From NCBI GenBank assembly GCA_024707265.1, contig JANQAB010000010.1, positions 310,001-374,000 on the forward strand: a stretch of 64,000 nucleotides of DNA, written 5' to 3'. Below the pieces are notes generated by a model. That model searched no databases, was not told where the DNA came from, and saw only the letters and a program-made list of their open reading frames with translations. Position 1 is the first letter of the stretch. Every line of letters starts with the position of its first letter. Shown one piece after another: positions 10,996 through 19,856 of this stretch. A program made the position numbers and the translations under genes. The stretch comes from Sporocytophaga sp. (GTDB taxonomy: Bacteria > Bacteroidota > Bacteroidia > Cytophagales > Cytophagaceae).

Positions 10996-11091
10996 AAAAT
11001 TTTTCGAATATTAGACTAAATGGGTTGAGGGAATGATAAAACAAATGTAATTTAACTTTTCGACTATTTTTATATTTTGTTCGAAAAATTT
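10996..11091. promoter_or_regulatory. Candidate operator region of the efflux operon: three TTTTCGA elements
   Basis: Upstream of the channel gene there are two direct copies of TTTTCGA (11001..11007 and 11057..11063) and one inverted copy TCGAAAA (11081..11087). The outer two sit in a longer 12-bp inverted repeat, AAATTTTTCGAA (10997..11008) and TTCGAAAAATTT (11080..11091). TetR regulators bind palindromes in such positions, so these are candidate sites for the regulator at 4049..4666. That assignment is inference. AT-rich sequence raises the chance of coincidence. Confidence 0.35.
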
Positions 11092-11286
11092 ATAATTATT
11101 CATAAAAATGATACTTCACAGAATAATGTATGAAAAGAGTATCCCACTTTAAATTGCTGTGTTAAGAAGATTGAATTTTATAAGAAATAGAATGAGGGAA
11201 TTTATCATTCTGAACCAAAAATAAAGGCATACTTATAGGTAATAATAGACTAAAATTATAGTTTTGAACCATCAATTAAATTAGCG

Positions 11287-11463
11287 TATGTCAGAGGAGT
11301 CTCCGTTCAGAAAAAGACAAGAAACAAGATCTTGAAAATCAATTAATATATAGAAAATCATTATTAAAAGGGCAGACAAAAAAGATAGCTCAGGATAATA
11401 TTAAGCTTAAGGAAAACCTAAGACAGGTCGTCAGAAATTTTCTAAAGAAAGAAGAGGAATAGT
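11287..11463 (+). CDS. Possible small coiled-coil ORF, frame uncertain
   Basis: A peptide of about 45 charged residues (from SEKDKKQDLENQLIYRKSLL to a TAG at 11463) is readable on the plus strand and looks coiled-coil-like. The only nearby ATG, at 11287, is in a different frame and stops after 16 codons; losing one base in the TCTCC stretch near 11300 would join them. The hairpin at 11471..11506 directly follows the stop, which favours a real transcript ending here. No homologue is recognised, and it could be a remnant. Confidence 0.25.
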
Positions 11464-11470
11464 TATAAAA

Positions 11471-11515
11471 AAGAGAGAATCTCGGTTTTCCGAAGACTCC
11501 CTTTTTGGCAACCTT
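11471..11515 (+). terminator. Imperfect hairpin with T-run
   Basis: GAGAATCTCGG-TTTT-CCGAAGACTC forms an imperfect stem, followed by CC and TTTTT on the plus strand. It would end a plus-strand transcript coming from the 11287..11463 region. Confidence 0.45.
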
Positions 11516-11529
11516 GGATATTGGTATTT

Positions 11530-12940
11530 TTAAGAAACCATTTTTATATAGTTTTCTTTTTCTCCTTCACAAACAGGGCAACAATAGTTATCCGGAAGAA
11601 GATTAAAAGGCACTCCGGGACTTATACCGGCCACAACATCACCGACTGTCTGATTGTAAATAGTAAAGCAGGTGGTGCATTGAAAGAGATCTATATCAGG
11701 TTTAAGCATCCTTGATTTAACAGGCCCCTCCTCATCTTCTTTTTTTCTTATTTAACTGTGAATAATAGATCAGACATAGGCTTTGAAGCTTTTCGGCGAG
11801 TTCACTTTCAATAATGCTTTCTTGAAATAAAATCAATTCAGAATTTGTAGGGTCAAAATCTTCTGTATGGAAAATAGAATACGTATTTGAAGAATCATTA
11901 TAATTAAACTTTATAATGATATTTCCATAACTAATCGCATCAGGAGTATTGATTCCAAAGCAAATCCCATATGTCCGGATATCTTTTCTGTCAAAGATAT
12001 TTACAAGTTTGTTTTTAAGCTCAAGTGCTTGAGGATTCAGGTCAGGGAGTTGCCAGTGCAACTCAAGGGAAGAATGTCTGATGTTGATCCCATGTTTACC
12101 TAATAGAACTTCCCATTTTATCCGCTCTTCATCCTTAATATCTTTTATAAGCAATGACTTCCAGGCAGTGAGGTTAATTTTACCAATTCTACTTTCATTA
12201 CATAATTCACAAACGTCTAATATGAACTCAATGGGATATTCAAAATTTCTCCTGTAGATACCAAGCCAGTAAACACCTCCCATAGGGTTAAGACCTTCAT
12301 AGTATGGAATTGATCCTTTTACTATAGTACAATTGCCATCTATCGCTCTGCTATTGCTGATAACATCAGTAGTTATCAAATTGAAAAACTCATTAAGATC
12401 AGCTGGCTTATTTTTATAATATAGTTCTTCAATTTTCTTTGAAAGTGGAGCTACATCATCTATGTATATCAATGCAGGCCATAGTTCTCTCTGTGAAAAC
12501 CCAGGAAGCTGTACATATAAAAACCAGTAATTGCGATGGTGAGAAGCAATAAAATTCAGATGTCCGGTAAAATGGGGAATCAGCCTTTGTGCCGGATCCG
12601 TTATATTAATTTTAAGCGAAGGTTGGTAATCAAACTCTTCAAGGACATCAAAAAAAGTATCGGCAGTAACCCATATTGTAGAAGGATACAATCCAACACT
12701 TGCTGATGAGGTAACGATATTGTTGTGTTGTCCGGACGATGATTCACAAAAAAAGCTTAATGATTTAAGATCATCTTTAAGTTTATTGGCTTCTTTAACC
12801 GGACAGGTTAAATATATTTCCTGTCTTGAACCAAAATTAATACCTGAACACTTGTGTTCTTTAGCACAAAGAGCAATTTTCTCAAGCTCTCCCGGAGATA
12901 TTATTCCACCGGTTATTAATATTCTGATTACCTCTTCCAT
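11530..12940 (-). CDS. Nitrite/sulfite-reductase-like protein fused to rubredoxin, frameshifted as sequenced
   Basis: The ATG at 12940 opens a 402-residue frame with ferredoxin-like half-domains of the nitrite/sulfite reductase type (ILITGGIISPGELEKIALCA; LIPHFTGHLNFIASHHRNYW). It stops in NKKKRR. A run of seven A (plus-strand T at 11740..11746) lies at the break. Removing one A continues as NKKKEDEEGPVKSRMLKPDI into a rubredoxin domain whose two CxxC knuckles are CTTC and CPVC, ending at 11530. The restored length is 469 residues. The four-cysteine siroheme/[4Fe-4S] motif of true nitrite reductases is not visible; only CELC is present. It lies 53 bases after gapN and near the nitrate reductase. 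Inferred role: electron delivery or partner protein in nitrate assimilation. Confidence 0.75.
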
Positions 12941-12993
12941 AGTTCTTAATATGACAGGATTTAATATTGATTAAAGAGTCATCGCTAACTTTA

Positions 12994-14631
12994 TTAAAAT
13001 ATAAAATCAGTAGACATAAAGTTAGATTTGCGGTCTATGATAATGTCTTTGAACATTTCCTTATTTGCTTGGATTTCTTTAGCTGCCACCATAGCTCGAA
13101 TACTAAAGGTTCTCAGGGCATCCACTACAGAAAGAGTACCCTCTCCGGAATCTTTCCTTCCATTAAAGGGATATACATCGGGACTTCTCTGGCACTGACT
13201 GTTTATATTTACCCTGCAAACCTGATTGACAAACTTATCGATAAGGTCTGCCATCTCCTCACTATCTGTTCCAAACAGGCTGACTTGCTGACCATAATTA
13301 GACTCTACCATGTATTGAATGACTTCTTCAATCTTTTCAAAGGAAACGATTGGCACAACAGGACCAAACTGCTCTTCATGATATAGTTTCATATCTTTCG
13401 TAACAGGATACACGGCAGCTGGGGCATAGAAAGTCTGATGGATTGTTGCCCCACCTTCATTGATGATCGAAGCACCTTTTAAAATTGCATCTTCAATCAG
13501 TTCGTTTAAGAATCCTGGTTTTTCAGGTTCTGGCAATGGTGTGATCTGCACATCATTTTCCCATGGCATCCCCCATTTTAATTTTCCAAGTGCTTCTACA
13601 AACTTGTAGTTAAACTCGTCTACAACGGACTTATGAACAAAGAGGATTTTCAGAGCCGTACATCTTTGTCCATTATAGGATAAAGATCCCAGGATACACT
13701 CTTTCACAGCCAGATCTATATCTGCATGGTCTAAAACGATAGCAGGATTTTTAGCCTCTAATGCAAGAACAGAGCGTAGTCTGTTTGGCTTTGGATGTTG
13801 CATTTTCAGAATATTGGCAGACTTGCTGGTACCTATGAATGCAAGCACATTGATCATTCCTGTTTGCATCAATGGCCCTACTGTTTCACGACCTCTTCCG
13901 AAAACGATATTGATAACTCCTTTAGGGAAGGAATTTTTAAACGCTTCGAGGAGTGGTCTGTGTAATAGTACTCCAATTTTGGCAGGTTTGAATAAAACTG
14001 TATTGCCCATTAATAATGCCGGAATGAGAGTGGTAAAGGTTTCATTTAACGGATAATTAAATGGCCCCATACATAATACCACACCAAGAGGACATCTTCT
14101 TATTTTGCCAATGATCCCCTGTTCAAATTCATATTGGGCTGAATCTCTGTCAAGATTTTTGTATGCATCAATGGTATCAATGATGTATTCTACCGTTCGG
14201 TCGAATTCTTTTTCCGAATCTTTTAAAGTCTTGCCGATTTCCCACATAAGCGTTTTTACAACAAGAGGTCTTTGTTCTTTCATCGCAACCACGAATTTTT
14301 CCATGGCTTTGATTCTGTCTTCAACAGCTATAGTTGGCCATTCGCCAGTACCGTTATTATAGGCAAGATATGCAGCATCAAGGGCCTCCAGGGCTTCCTT
14401 TTCAGTCAGTAATGGGGATGTACCCAATAGTTTTTTTACCGGACCATTATCAGTATCAAGACAAACGGGAGAAAAAATTTCCTGCATTTTTCCATTCCAA
14501 TGACGGATCTCTCCACTGATGAGGTATTCTGTATGAGTTACCGGTGATCCATAAGCGTAATCAGCAGGGATTTCTTCTTCGATTGGAAATAATGTCTCCA
14601 GATTCCACCAAATCAGATCTTTTGTAGTCAT
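12994..14631 (-). CDS. gapN: NADP-dependent glyceraldehyde-3-phosphate dehydrogenase-like aldehyde dehydrogenase
   Basis: This protein belongs to the aldehyde dehydrogenase superfamily and resembles the non-phosphorylating GAPDH branch. Visible are the cofactor-site segment CMGPFNYPLNETFTTLIPAL, the glutamate region LEAKNPAIVLDHADIDLAVK, the nucleophile site YNGQRCTALK, and a C-terminal FNGRKDSGEGTLSVVDALRT typical of GapN. I place the start at the ATG at 14631 (MTTKDLIWWNLETLFP, 545 aa); an in-frame TTG at 14670 would add 13 residues. It would make NADPH from glyceraldehyde-3-phosphate, a plausible reductant source for the nitrate-assimilation genes on either side. The exact substrate is not provable from sequence. 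The palindrome at 14689..14714 lies just upstream. Confidence 0.82.
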   Translation of the reverse strand: MTTKDLIWWNLETLFPIEEEIPADYAYGSPVTHTEYLISGEIRHWNGKMQEIFSPVCLDTDNGPVKKLLGTSPLLTEKEALEALDAAYLAYNNGTGEWPTIAVEDRIKAMEKFVVAMKEQRPLVVKTLMWEIGKTLKDSEKEFDRTVEYIIDTIDAYKNLDRDSAQYEFEQGIIGKIRRCPLGVVLCMGPFNYPLNETFTTLIPALLMGNTVLFKPAKIGVLLHRPLLEAFKNSFPKGVINIVFGRGRETVGPLMQTGMINVLAFIGTSKSANILKMQHPKPNRLRSVLALEAKNPAIVLDHADIDLAVKECILGSLSYNGQRCTALKILFVHKSVVDEFNYKFVEALGKLKWGMPWENDVQITPLPEPEKPGFLNELIEDAILKGASIINEGGATIHQTFYAPAAVYPVTKDMKLYHEEQFGPVVPIVSFEKIEEVIQYMVESNYGQQVSLFGTDSEEMADLIDKFVNQVCRVNINSQCQRSPDVYPFNGRKDSGEGTLSVVDALRTFSIRAMVAAKEIQANKEMFKDIIIDRKSNFMSTDFIF

Positions 14632-14688
14632 AGGATATTGCTGTTTGTTTCTGACAATGTCTTTAAACAAACATAAATAAAAAAAAAC

Positions 14689-14714
14689 AAAAATAAGTAG
14701 TATTACTTATTTTT
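14689..14714. promoter_or_regulatory. Palindromic operator candidate upstream of gapN
   Basis: AAAAATAAGTA-GTAT-TACTTATTTTT is a perfect 11-bp inverted repeat with a 4-base spacer, 58 bases upstream of the gapN ATG. Its core TAAGTA-N4-TACTTA recurs upstream of the nitrate reductase gene at 18756..18771, so a shared regulator is likely. The remaining 14715-15006 sequence is AT-rich and shows no gene. Confidence 0.6.
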
Positions 14715-15006
14715 TTTGGAGCTAAATATTAAGAAATATAAAAATAAACCATTACTACTAAAAAATATACAAACAACACTCTTGCTAACTTAAAAACAAA
14801 TCATTTTTTCATAAAAATTGGAAGATACTTAAATCGCTAGTTTGATTTTAAACCCAAGACAACTTTTTAAAGCCAAAGTACTTCGTTTTATTCATTAATA
14901 ATAAACAACTAACAAACAACATATTAACCATATATTAAATCATGAGCAATATCTGCATTTTGATACGTATTTTTACGTAAAAAACAACAAGATCCATAAA
15001 ACAAAA

Positions 15007-15034
15007 AAAGCTACCCAAAACTCAGGTAGCTTTT
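15007..15034 (-). terminator. Rho-independent terminator after the nitrate reductase gene
   Basis: AAAAGCTACC and GGTAGCTTTT form a 10-bp stem around a short loop, 20 bases past the nitrate reductase stop. On the minus strand the stem is followed by seven T, a classic terminator. Confidence 0.85.
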
Positions 15035-15054
15035 AAAATTAACAACTAAACAAT

Positions 15055-18000
15055 TTAAACTTTCACAAGTGAACCTTCCAGAATTGCTTTTACCTCTGGC
15101 TTGCAACTGCCACATCCCATACCTGCGCCGGTAGTTTTACATAAATCAGAAAAGTCTTTGCATCCTTTTTTAATTGCAGACTCAATATTACCTTCTCCAA
15201 CATTATTGCAAGAACAAACAAGTTTACCGATAACAGGCTCAGTCCCTCCCCCTTTTCCTCTAAGCAATTCGGTTCTTTTATCAGATAATTCAGTTTGGTT
15301 TTGGATAAGTTCTTTAAATTCCAGAAACTCAGATTTATCCCCAAGCAAAATAGCGCCGACAAGCTTATCTTCATGAACAATACATTTCTTATAATATCTC
15401 TGAGCCTGATCCAGGAAGGTTATTTCTTCATACTCTTCTTTTCTGTCGTGTGGCACATCACATATACCCAAAGAGCAAAGTGACAAGCCCTCCATTTTTA
15501 ATATGTTCATTGACAAGGTCCCTTTGTAATAACTCAGCATGTCGCCATTGAGATACCTTGCTATCACTTCGGCTTGTTCTTCCGCAGCTGCAGTGATACC
15601 ATAAAGGTTATTATTAAACTCCGCAAGTTCTCCCATCGCAAAAATATTAGGATCGCTAGTCTGAAGGTATTCATTGACTACTACCCCTCTTTTAGACTCC
15701 AAACCTGCCAACCTTGGTATTTCTATGTTAGGGGTGGTGCCAATAGCAAACACAACTGCTTTGCACTCAATAGTACGTCCACTTACCAGTTTTATTCCGG
15801 TTACATTCTTCCTTCCAGTAAAATATTTTACCTGGTCATTATAAAGAATTTCTACCCCTCTATCTGTTACTTCTTCATGTAATAGTTCACTGGCCGTTTC
15901 ATCCAGCTGTCTGTCCATAAGTCTGGATGAACGTTGCAAAACTGTCACTTCAATACCGATATCTCTAAGAGACGCAGACAATTCCAGACCAAGAAGACCA
16001 GCTCCCACAATTACAACGTGATCTCCAGGAGATGTATATTCCTTAAGCTTATCAGCATCATGACGGGTTCTCATAGAAAATATACCTTCAAAGCTCAGAT
16101 CAATATCCTTTGGCAGGAATGGTCTGCTACCCATGCCAAGTAAAAGAACATCGTAACTGTGAGTTTCCCCCTTTTCATCCGTAACTGTCTTGTTATCCTT
16201 ATCAATTGAAACAATACCATTACCTTGATGGAGCTTTATCCCAAGACCTTCACTCTCAGTTGAGGTGAGCTTCACTAGTTTATGCCATGGTAAGGCTCCA
16301 CTGATATAGTCAGGAAGCATCACTCTGTTATAAAACGGAAATACCTCTTTACTGAAAACATGAATTTCATCTGTGGTATTGATTTCCCTATAATAACTAA
16401 CAAATTTACATGCGCCCGCGCCTGCGCCTATTACTACAATTTTCTGTTTAGGCTTTTGATATTTTGTTATCTCTACCGCTGAAAATTTAAAATCAGGTTC
16501 TTTAGAAATAGGATCTATCAATGAACCTGTAAGGTTATTGGCTCTGGCAAAACTCCTGTTGAGTATTCGCCCCCAATGCATTGGAAGAAACACAACTCCT
16601 GATTTAATATCATTCGTTATCCTGGCATTAACTCTAACATTACCTCTGTCATTTTTGATTATGACAGGATCTCCGTTTTTAATACCCCTGATTTCAGCAT
16701 CCAATGGATGGATCTCTACAAAAGGACTATCAATATGTTTCTTAAGTTTATTAACCTTTCCGGTTTTGGTCATGGTGTGCCATTGATCACGAATCCTTCC
16801 GGTAGTCAGGATGAGTGGTAATTCGGAAGAGACTGCTTCAGAATTATTATCATCAGACACAGCATGAATTTTCGCTTTTTTGTTGGGAGTGTAAAACTGT
16901 TTATCAGTAAACAATCTTGGGGTTCCTTCTGAATCCGGTGAAGGGACTGGCCATTGCATCGATCCTTTTTCTTTCAGCCTTTCATGACTCAATCCACTGA
17001 TATCAATATTAGTACCTTTGGTTAATTTGCAATGTTCAGCATAAATATCAGCAGGACTATTATAGTTAAACGAATCTCCATATCCCATTTTTTTGGCAAG
17101 CCTGATAAGGATTTCAGAGTCAGGTGTAGCTTCTCCGGGAGCTTCTGTGATTTTATTAAGATAACTTATCCTACGGTCTGAGTTAGTCATCGTACCGCAC
17201 TTTTCAGTCCAGCCTGCTGCAGGAAGAACAAGGTCTGCAAACTTTGCAGTGTCAGATGTATTAAAGACATCCTGAACCACCACAAATTTGGCATTTTTCA
17301 ATCCCTCTTCAACGATATTGGAATTAGGAAGACTTACAAGTGGATTGGTACACATAATCCAGATGGCTTTCATCTTTCCACTTTTCAGAGATTCAAACAT
17401 TTCTGTTGCAGAAAGCCCTGGCTTATCAGGCACAGAAGGTACTCCCCAGAAGTCTGCAATTTCTTTTCTATGTTCCGGGTTTTTCATATCCCTGTGAGCA
17501 GACAAAAGATTGCTTAACCCTCCAACTTCACGGCCTCCCATAGCATTTGGCTGTCCGGTAAGAGAAAACGGCCCGGAACCAGGTTTTCCGATCTGACCGG
17601 TAATGAGGCTTAAGTTTAATAAACTTAAATTCTTGTTGACGCCAACAACACTTTGGTTTAAGCCCATTGCCCACATAGTTATAAAGCCTTCAGCCCTTCC
17701 TATATATTCGATAGCCCAGCGGATATCATCCAGCCTGACCCCGCAAATGTTCGCCGCTTCTTTAAGCGTGCGTTTCATTACCTGCTCCTTATATGCTTCG
17801 AATCCATCTGTGTGATTAATAATAAAATCCACATCTATTCTTTCTCTCTCTATAAGTCCTCTCCCTATTGCATTATACAAGACGATATCCGTTCCGGGGT
17901 TGATCTGCAAATGGATGTCAGCCATAGATGCAGTCTGAGTCTTTCTTGGATCTACGACTATTATTTTAGTATTTGGATTTTGAGCTTTGTGGGCTTCAAG

Positions 18001-18567
18001 TCTTCTGAAAATAATCGGGTGGCACCAGGCAGGATTTGCTCCTGTTATCAAAAAAGTATCAGCAAGTTCTATATCGTCATAACTCACAGGGACAGAGTCT
18101 TCACCAAGTGCCAGTTTATATCCGGCAACGGCAGAACTCATGCATAACCTTGAGTTGGTATCTATATTATTGGTTCCCCAAAATCCCTTTACCAGTTTAT
18201 TCGCCACATAATATTCTTCTGTCAGCATTTGACCAGAAGCATATAACCCCACAGAATCAGGACCGTATTTTTGGATAAAATTTTTGAATACAGCCGCTGC
18301 TCTGTCCAACGCACTATCCCAGGATACTCTCTGCATCTGATCTCCGCGGCTGTACCTCATCATAGGATGTAATAATCTGTCACTTTTGTCATTTACCGTA
18401 TAGTGAAGATTCATTCCTTTAGAACAAAGCATCCCTTTGCTTCCCGGATGATCCGGATTCCCCTTTACATTGATTTTTCCCTTTTTATCTTTTTCAACTA
18501 TAATGCCGCAACCAACTCCACAATAGGAACAAGTAGATTTTAAACTTTCTTTAGGGTTTGATGACAT
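15055..18567 (-). CDS. Assimilatory nitrate reductase fused to NirB-type flavoprotein and BFD [2Fe-2S] domain
   Basis: This 1,170-residue protein combines three modules. Residues ~1-700 are a molybdopterin oxidoreductase of the NasA/NapA type: Cys13, Cys16, Cys20 and Cys48 form a [4Fe-4S] site (CSYCGVGC, LCSKG), and Cys142 in TNSRLCMSSAV is the expected molybdenum ligand. Residues ~705-1090 are an FAD/NAD(P)-binding reductase with two Rossmann motifs (IVVIGAGAGACKF, HVVIVGAGLLGLEL). Residues ~1120-1165 are a BFD-like domain (VCSCNN and CGSCKPEV). The siroheme half of NirB is absent. It probably moves electrons from NAD(P)H to nitrate within one chain, in the cytoplasm; there is no Tat signal. 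The upstream gap holds TAAGTA motifs. Confidence 0.9.
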   Translation of the reverse strand: MSSNPKESLKSTCSYCGVGCGIIVEKDKKGKINVKGNPDHPGSKGMLCSKGMNLHYTVNDKSDRLLHPMMRYSRGDQMQRVSWDSALDRAAAVFKNFIQKYGPDSVGLYASGQMLTEEYYVANKLVKGFWGTNNIDTNSRLCMSSAVAGYKLALGEDSVPVSYDDIELADTFLITGANPAWCHPIIFRRLEAHKAQNPNTKIIVVDPRKTQTASMADIHLQINPGTDIVLYNAIGRGLIERERIDVDFIINHTDGFEAYKEQVMKRTLKEAANICGVRLDDIRWAIEYIGRAEGFITMWAMGLNQSVVGVNKNLSLLNLSLITGQIGKPGSGPFSLTGQPNAMGGREVGGLSNLLSAHRDMKNPEHRKEIADFWGVPSVPDKPGLSATEMFESLKSGKMKAIWIMCTNPLVSLPNSNIVEEGLKNAKFVVVQDVFNTSDTAKFADLVLPAAGWTEKCGTMTNSDRRISYLNKITEAPGEATPDSEILIRLAKKMGYGDSFNYNSPADIYAEHCKLTKGTNIDISGLSHERLKEKGSMQWPVPSPDSEGTPRLFTDKQFYTPNKKAKIHAVSDDNNSEAVSSELPLILTTGRIRDQWHTMTKTGKVNKLKKHIDSPFVEIHPLDAEIRGIKNGDPVIIKNDRGNVRVNARITNDIKSGVVFLPMHWGRILNRSFARANNLTGSLIDPISKEPDFKFSAVEITKYQKPKQKIVVIGAGAGACKFVSYYREINTTDEIHVFSKEVFPFYNRVMLPDYISGALPWHKLVKLTSTESEGLGIKLHQGNGIVSIDKDNKTVTDEKGETHSYDVLLLGMGSRPFLPKDIDLSFEGIFSMRTRHDADKLKEYTSPGDHVVIVGAGLLGLELSASLRDIGIEVTVLQRSSRLMDRQLDETASELLHEEVTDRGVEILYNDQVKYFTGRKNVTGIKLVSGRTIECKAVVFAIGTTPNIEIPRLAGLESKRGVVVNEYLQTSDPNIFAMGELAEFNNNLYGITAAAEEQAEVIARYLNGDMLSYYKGTLSMNILKMEGLSLCSLGICDVPHDRKEEYEEITFLDQAQRYYKKCIVHEDKLVGAILLGDKSEFLEFKELIQNQTELSDKRTELLRGKGGGTEPVIGKLVCSCNNVGEGNIESAIKKGCKDFSDLCKTTGAGMGCGSCKPEVKAILEGSLVKV

Positions 18568-18755
18568 AGCCTTACTCTTTAAATTACCAAAATTCTACTT
18601 ATTCTAATTTTAAGTCATTAATATATTAGAATTTTAAACATTTGAAGATGATTTGCCTATTTATACTTTAAATTTTAACCAGTTCATGTAAAATTTGTAT
18701 GTTTTTAAACAAAACTGCCTTCAAAATCAAACATAGTAAAAAAATAACTAAAAAG

Positions 18756-18794
18756 TAAGTAAAACTACTTAATTTTTTAGACAAAAAATAAGTA
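18756..18794. promoter_or_regulatory. Nitrate-gene operator candidate: TAAGTA-N4-TACTTA plus half-site
   Basis: In the 18568-19134 gap upstream of the nitrate reductase gene, TAAGTA-AAAC-TACTTA occurs at 18756..18771 and another TAAGTA half-site at 18789..18794. The palindrome core matches the one upstream of gapN, including the 4-base spacer. The half-sites resemble the NarL heptamer TACYYMT read in opposite directions, but the arrangement is not the known 7-2-7. The rest of this 567-base gap shows only AT-rich sequence. Confidence 0.55.
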
Positions 18795-19134
18795 GTCCAA
18801 AAGTTAGCTTATATTGAATTATTCTAATAAATAGTGGCCAATATTTATTATTAGATAGTTAAAAATTGAATTTTATAGTAAAATGAAACTATTACTATAA
18901 TTAACTTACTCACTTAACTCTTAAAATGGGAAGCTTTGTTATGTTTTGAAATAAAAAGTGAGACTTTACCCTAAAAAACAAGGATGTTTTTTATAAAAAA
19001 TGTCAATTATGACAATATCACACCTAATTATAAACAGAAAAACTTTTCCTATTAGATTGATTTAACCTAACAAATAGAACCTTCAACTTTAATTTTATAC
19101 CTTTTCAGGAAGGAGAAAGTATAATCTAATACCT

Positions 19135-19482
19135 TCATCTTCCCTTTAAAAACACTGTTCCCTTTCCTACCATTTCCTTTTCAACACCAGAAACTGTAAA
19201 TGCGACAAAATCTCCCTTTACTCCAATCCCTGTTCCGTTAGGCTTTCCAAAGACCTCCATTTGCTGAATAATAAGGTATGTATTTATATTATGTATTTTC
19301 ACAACAAGTTTATCACTATTCTTGATGTTTCCGCTTTTAATTTGACCACTTACGACAAGTCTCCCGTCAGAAAGCAGCAAGACATCTTCTGCTATGAAGA
19401 TAAATAATTCGGGTTTAGAATTTTTAACAGGAGCAAAGGAAAACAGCTGGAAAATAATAAGCGTTATGAAAATCCTTTTCAT
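19135..19482 (-). CDS. Secreted hypothetical protein, ~115 aa
   Basis: I choose the ATG at 19482, which gives MKRIFITLIIFQLFSFAPVK, a normal signal peptide; an upstream in-frame start would add 29 residues before it. The mature part is beta-rich (ELFIFIAEDVLLLSDGRLVV, KLVVKIHNINTYLIIQQ) and probably folds as a small periplasmic or secreted beta-sandwich. I do not recognise a family. It sits after a small cytoplasmic gene on the same strand and before the nitrate block, with no clear functional link. Confidence 0.6.
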   Translation of the reverse strand: MKRIFITLIIFQLFSFAPVKNSKPELFIFIAEDVLLLSDGRLVVSGQIKSGNIKNSDKLVVKIHNINTYLIIQQMEVFGKPNGTGIGVKGDFVAFTVSGVEKEMVGKGTVFLKGR

Positions 19483-19577
19483 TTGATCTGAGTTGGATAT
19501 AAAATCAAATCTCAATTTACACAAAACTAAATTTAATTTAGAAGGAATAATTAGAACTTGATCCGTCACAATTGCCT

Positions 19578-19808
19578 TTAATCTTCCAGTTCTTCACAGA
19601 AGAATTCAGCTTGCCTCATTTTATGAATAATTTCTTCCGGGTATAGTGAATTACATTCTATTCTCAGCACTTTGTCATGATCATCCATATCAACTGACCA
19701 ACTTATCTGATCATTGTATTCCACTAAAGCTTGCTGAATCATTTCCTGATAGGTTAGAACCTTTTTGTTCGTTTTGAAGACTAATACGTTTTCAAATTGC
19801 TTTCTCAT
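19578..19808 (-). CDS. Small hypothetical protein, 76 aa
   Basis: This acidic protein, MRKQFENVLVFKTNKKVLTY onward, alternates strand-helix-strand (VLVFKTN, YQEMIQQALVEY, VLRIECNSLYPEEIIHKMRQ). That suggests a ferredoxin-like fold similar to heavy-metal-associated domains, but without the CxxC metal site. The family is not identified. It lies between the winged-helix gene and the secreted 115-residue protein on the same strand. Confidence 0.5.
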   Translation of the reverse strand: MRKQFENVLVFKTNKKVLTYQEMIQQALVEYNDQISWSVDMDDHDKVLRIECNSLYPEEIIHKMRQAEFFCEELED

Positions 19809-19856
19809 ATCTAAATCCGTCTACAGTTTTTTATATTTTTAATCACAGTGTTTTTA

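Noticed and set aside
15090..15380. 96-codon ORF overlapping the end of the nitrate reductase gene
   Set aside because: Same-strand alternative frame over the BFD domain, whose own frame has all conserved cysteines.
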